From NCBI GenBank assembly GCA_051873875.1, contig JBJEFI010000148.1:1-5313 (forward strand): a stretch of DNA of 5,313 nucleotides. Reading direction: 5' to 3'. Within the stretch, counting starts at the first letter, position 1; every line of letters begins with the position of its first letter. The stretch comes from JBJEFI01 sp051873875 (GTDB lineage Bacteria > Bacillota > Bacilli > Bacillales > Bacillaceae_G). Below the pieces are notes generated by a model. It did no database searches, was not told where the DNA came from, and saw only the letters and a list, made by a program, of their open reading frames with translations. Of this stretch, positions 5,165 through 5,313 are shown piece by piece. A program made the translations under genes and the position numbers.

Positions 5165-5182
5165 CTAGCCTGCCCCGTTAGT
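5163..5182 (-). other. GC-rich block upstream of the NTF2-like gene
   Basis: On the - strand this reads ACTAACGGGGCAGGCTAGTT, an island of G and C in otherwise very AT-rich DNA, with short ACTA/TAGT ends able to pair. It abuts the possible -35 box. It may be an operator, a dispersed short repeat or part of an upstream promoter element. Its function is unknown. Confidence 0.4.
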
Positions 5183-5313
5183 AAAATAAGAAATCTTAGT
5201 TAAATAGAATTTCTGATCAAACTTTATTAATAATTATTAACTTTATTTTAATTTTACAATTTTGTAATCCAATAAATGTTCACAAAATTATAAATTGGAA
5301 TTAATAGTAATTG
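5183..5313. other. AT-rich terminal intergenic stretch
   Basis: No convincing reading frame or ribosome binding site on either strand. It contains a perfect 14-base palindrome TTAATAATTATTAA (5227-5240) and a second dyad, TTACAA/TTGTAA (5254-5267). In DNA this AT-rich such palindromes arise easily, so no regulator is assigned. Confidence 0.4.

Noticed and set aside
5227..5282. Palindromes TTAATAATTATTAA and TTACAA/TTGTAA, and a TTCACAA half-site near 5279, considered as Fur-, Zur- or Rex-type operators.
   Set aside because: The palindromes do not match those consensus sites, the Rex-like second half is missing, and no gene start is adjacent within the window.
1..5313. CRISPR arrays, tRNA or rRNA genes, transposase genes and integrase attachment sites.
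   Set aside because: No regularly spaced repeats, no cloverleaf or rRNA signature, and no transposase or recombinase motifs were seen on either strand.

Overview
The window looks like chromosomal DNA of a low-GC Firmicute, most likely a member of the Bacillaceae or a close relative. The signs are AT-rich composition, strong AGGAGG-type ribosome binding sites, TTGACA/TATAAT-like promoters, U-tailed hairpin terminators and the csoR-copA-copZ gene order. I cannot fix the genus. A run of exactly 100 N (3975-4074) shows this is a draft scaffold, so sequence on the two sides of it should be linked with caution.

Left part (1-3240, + strand): after the terminator of an upstream gene (32-62) comes a complete copper-efflux operon. 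A promoter at 191-220 carries a perfect 7-bp inverted repeat in its spacer, placed like a CsoR operator. It drives csoR (Cu(I)-sensing repressor), copA (Cu(I)-exporting P1B-type ATPase with two N-terminal metal-binding domains) and copZ (Cu(I) chaperone), and the operon ends in a strong terminator at 3197-3234. Expected logic: Cu(I) releases CsoR, CopZ carries Cu(I) to CopA, and CopA pumps it out.

Middle (3240-3974, + strand): a separate transcription unit starts with a promoter (3289-3317) and a well-conserved cobalamin riboswitch (about 3341-3530). No recognisable B12 gene follows. There is a TTG-start ORF with an excellent ribosome binding site partly paired in a small hairpin, then a terminator-like hairpin nested in a second inverted repeat (3621-3672), then a 73-residue acidic protein of unknown function, then the assembly gap. 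This is the least explained part of the window.

Right part (4075-5313): visibly more AT-rich, with all recognisable genes on the - strand, convergent with the left side. It holds a two-cistron micro-operon (a 16-codon ORF coupled to a 58-residue two-helix membrane protein) ending in a long hairpin terminator, then a 138-residue NTF2/SnoaL-like protein with its own terminator and upstream region. A GC-rich block (5163-5182) stands out upstream of the last gene. The final 130 bases are AT-rich with small palindromes and no gene.
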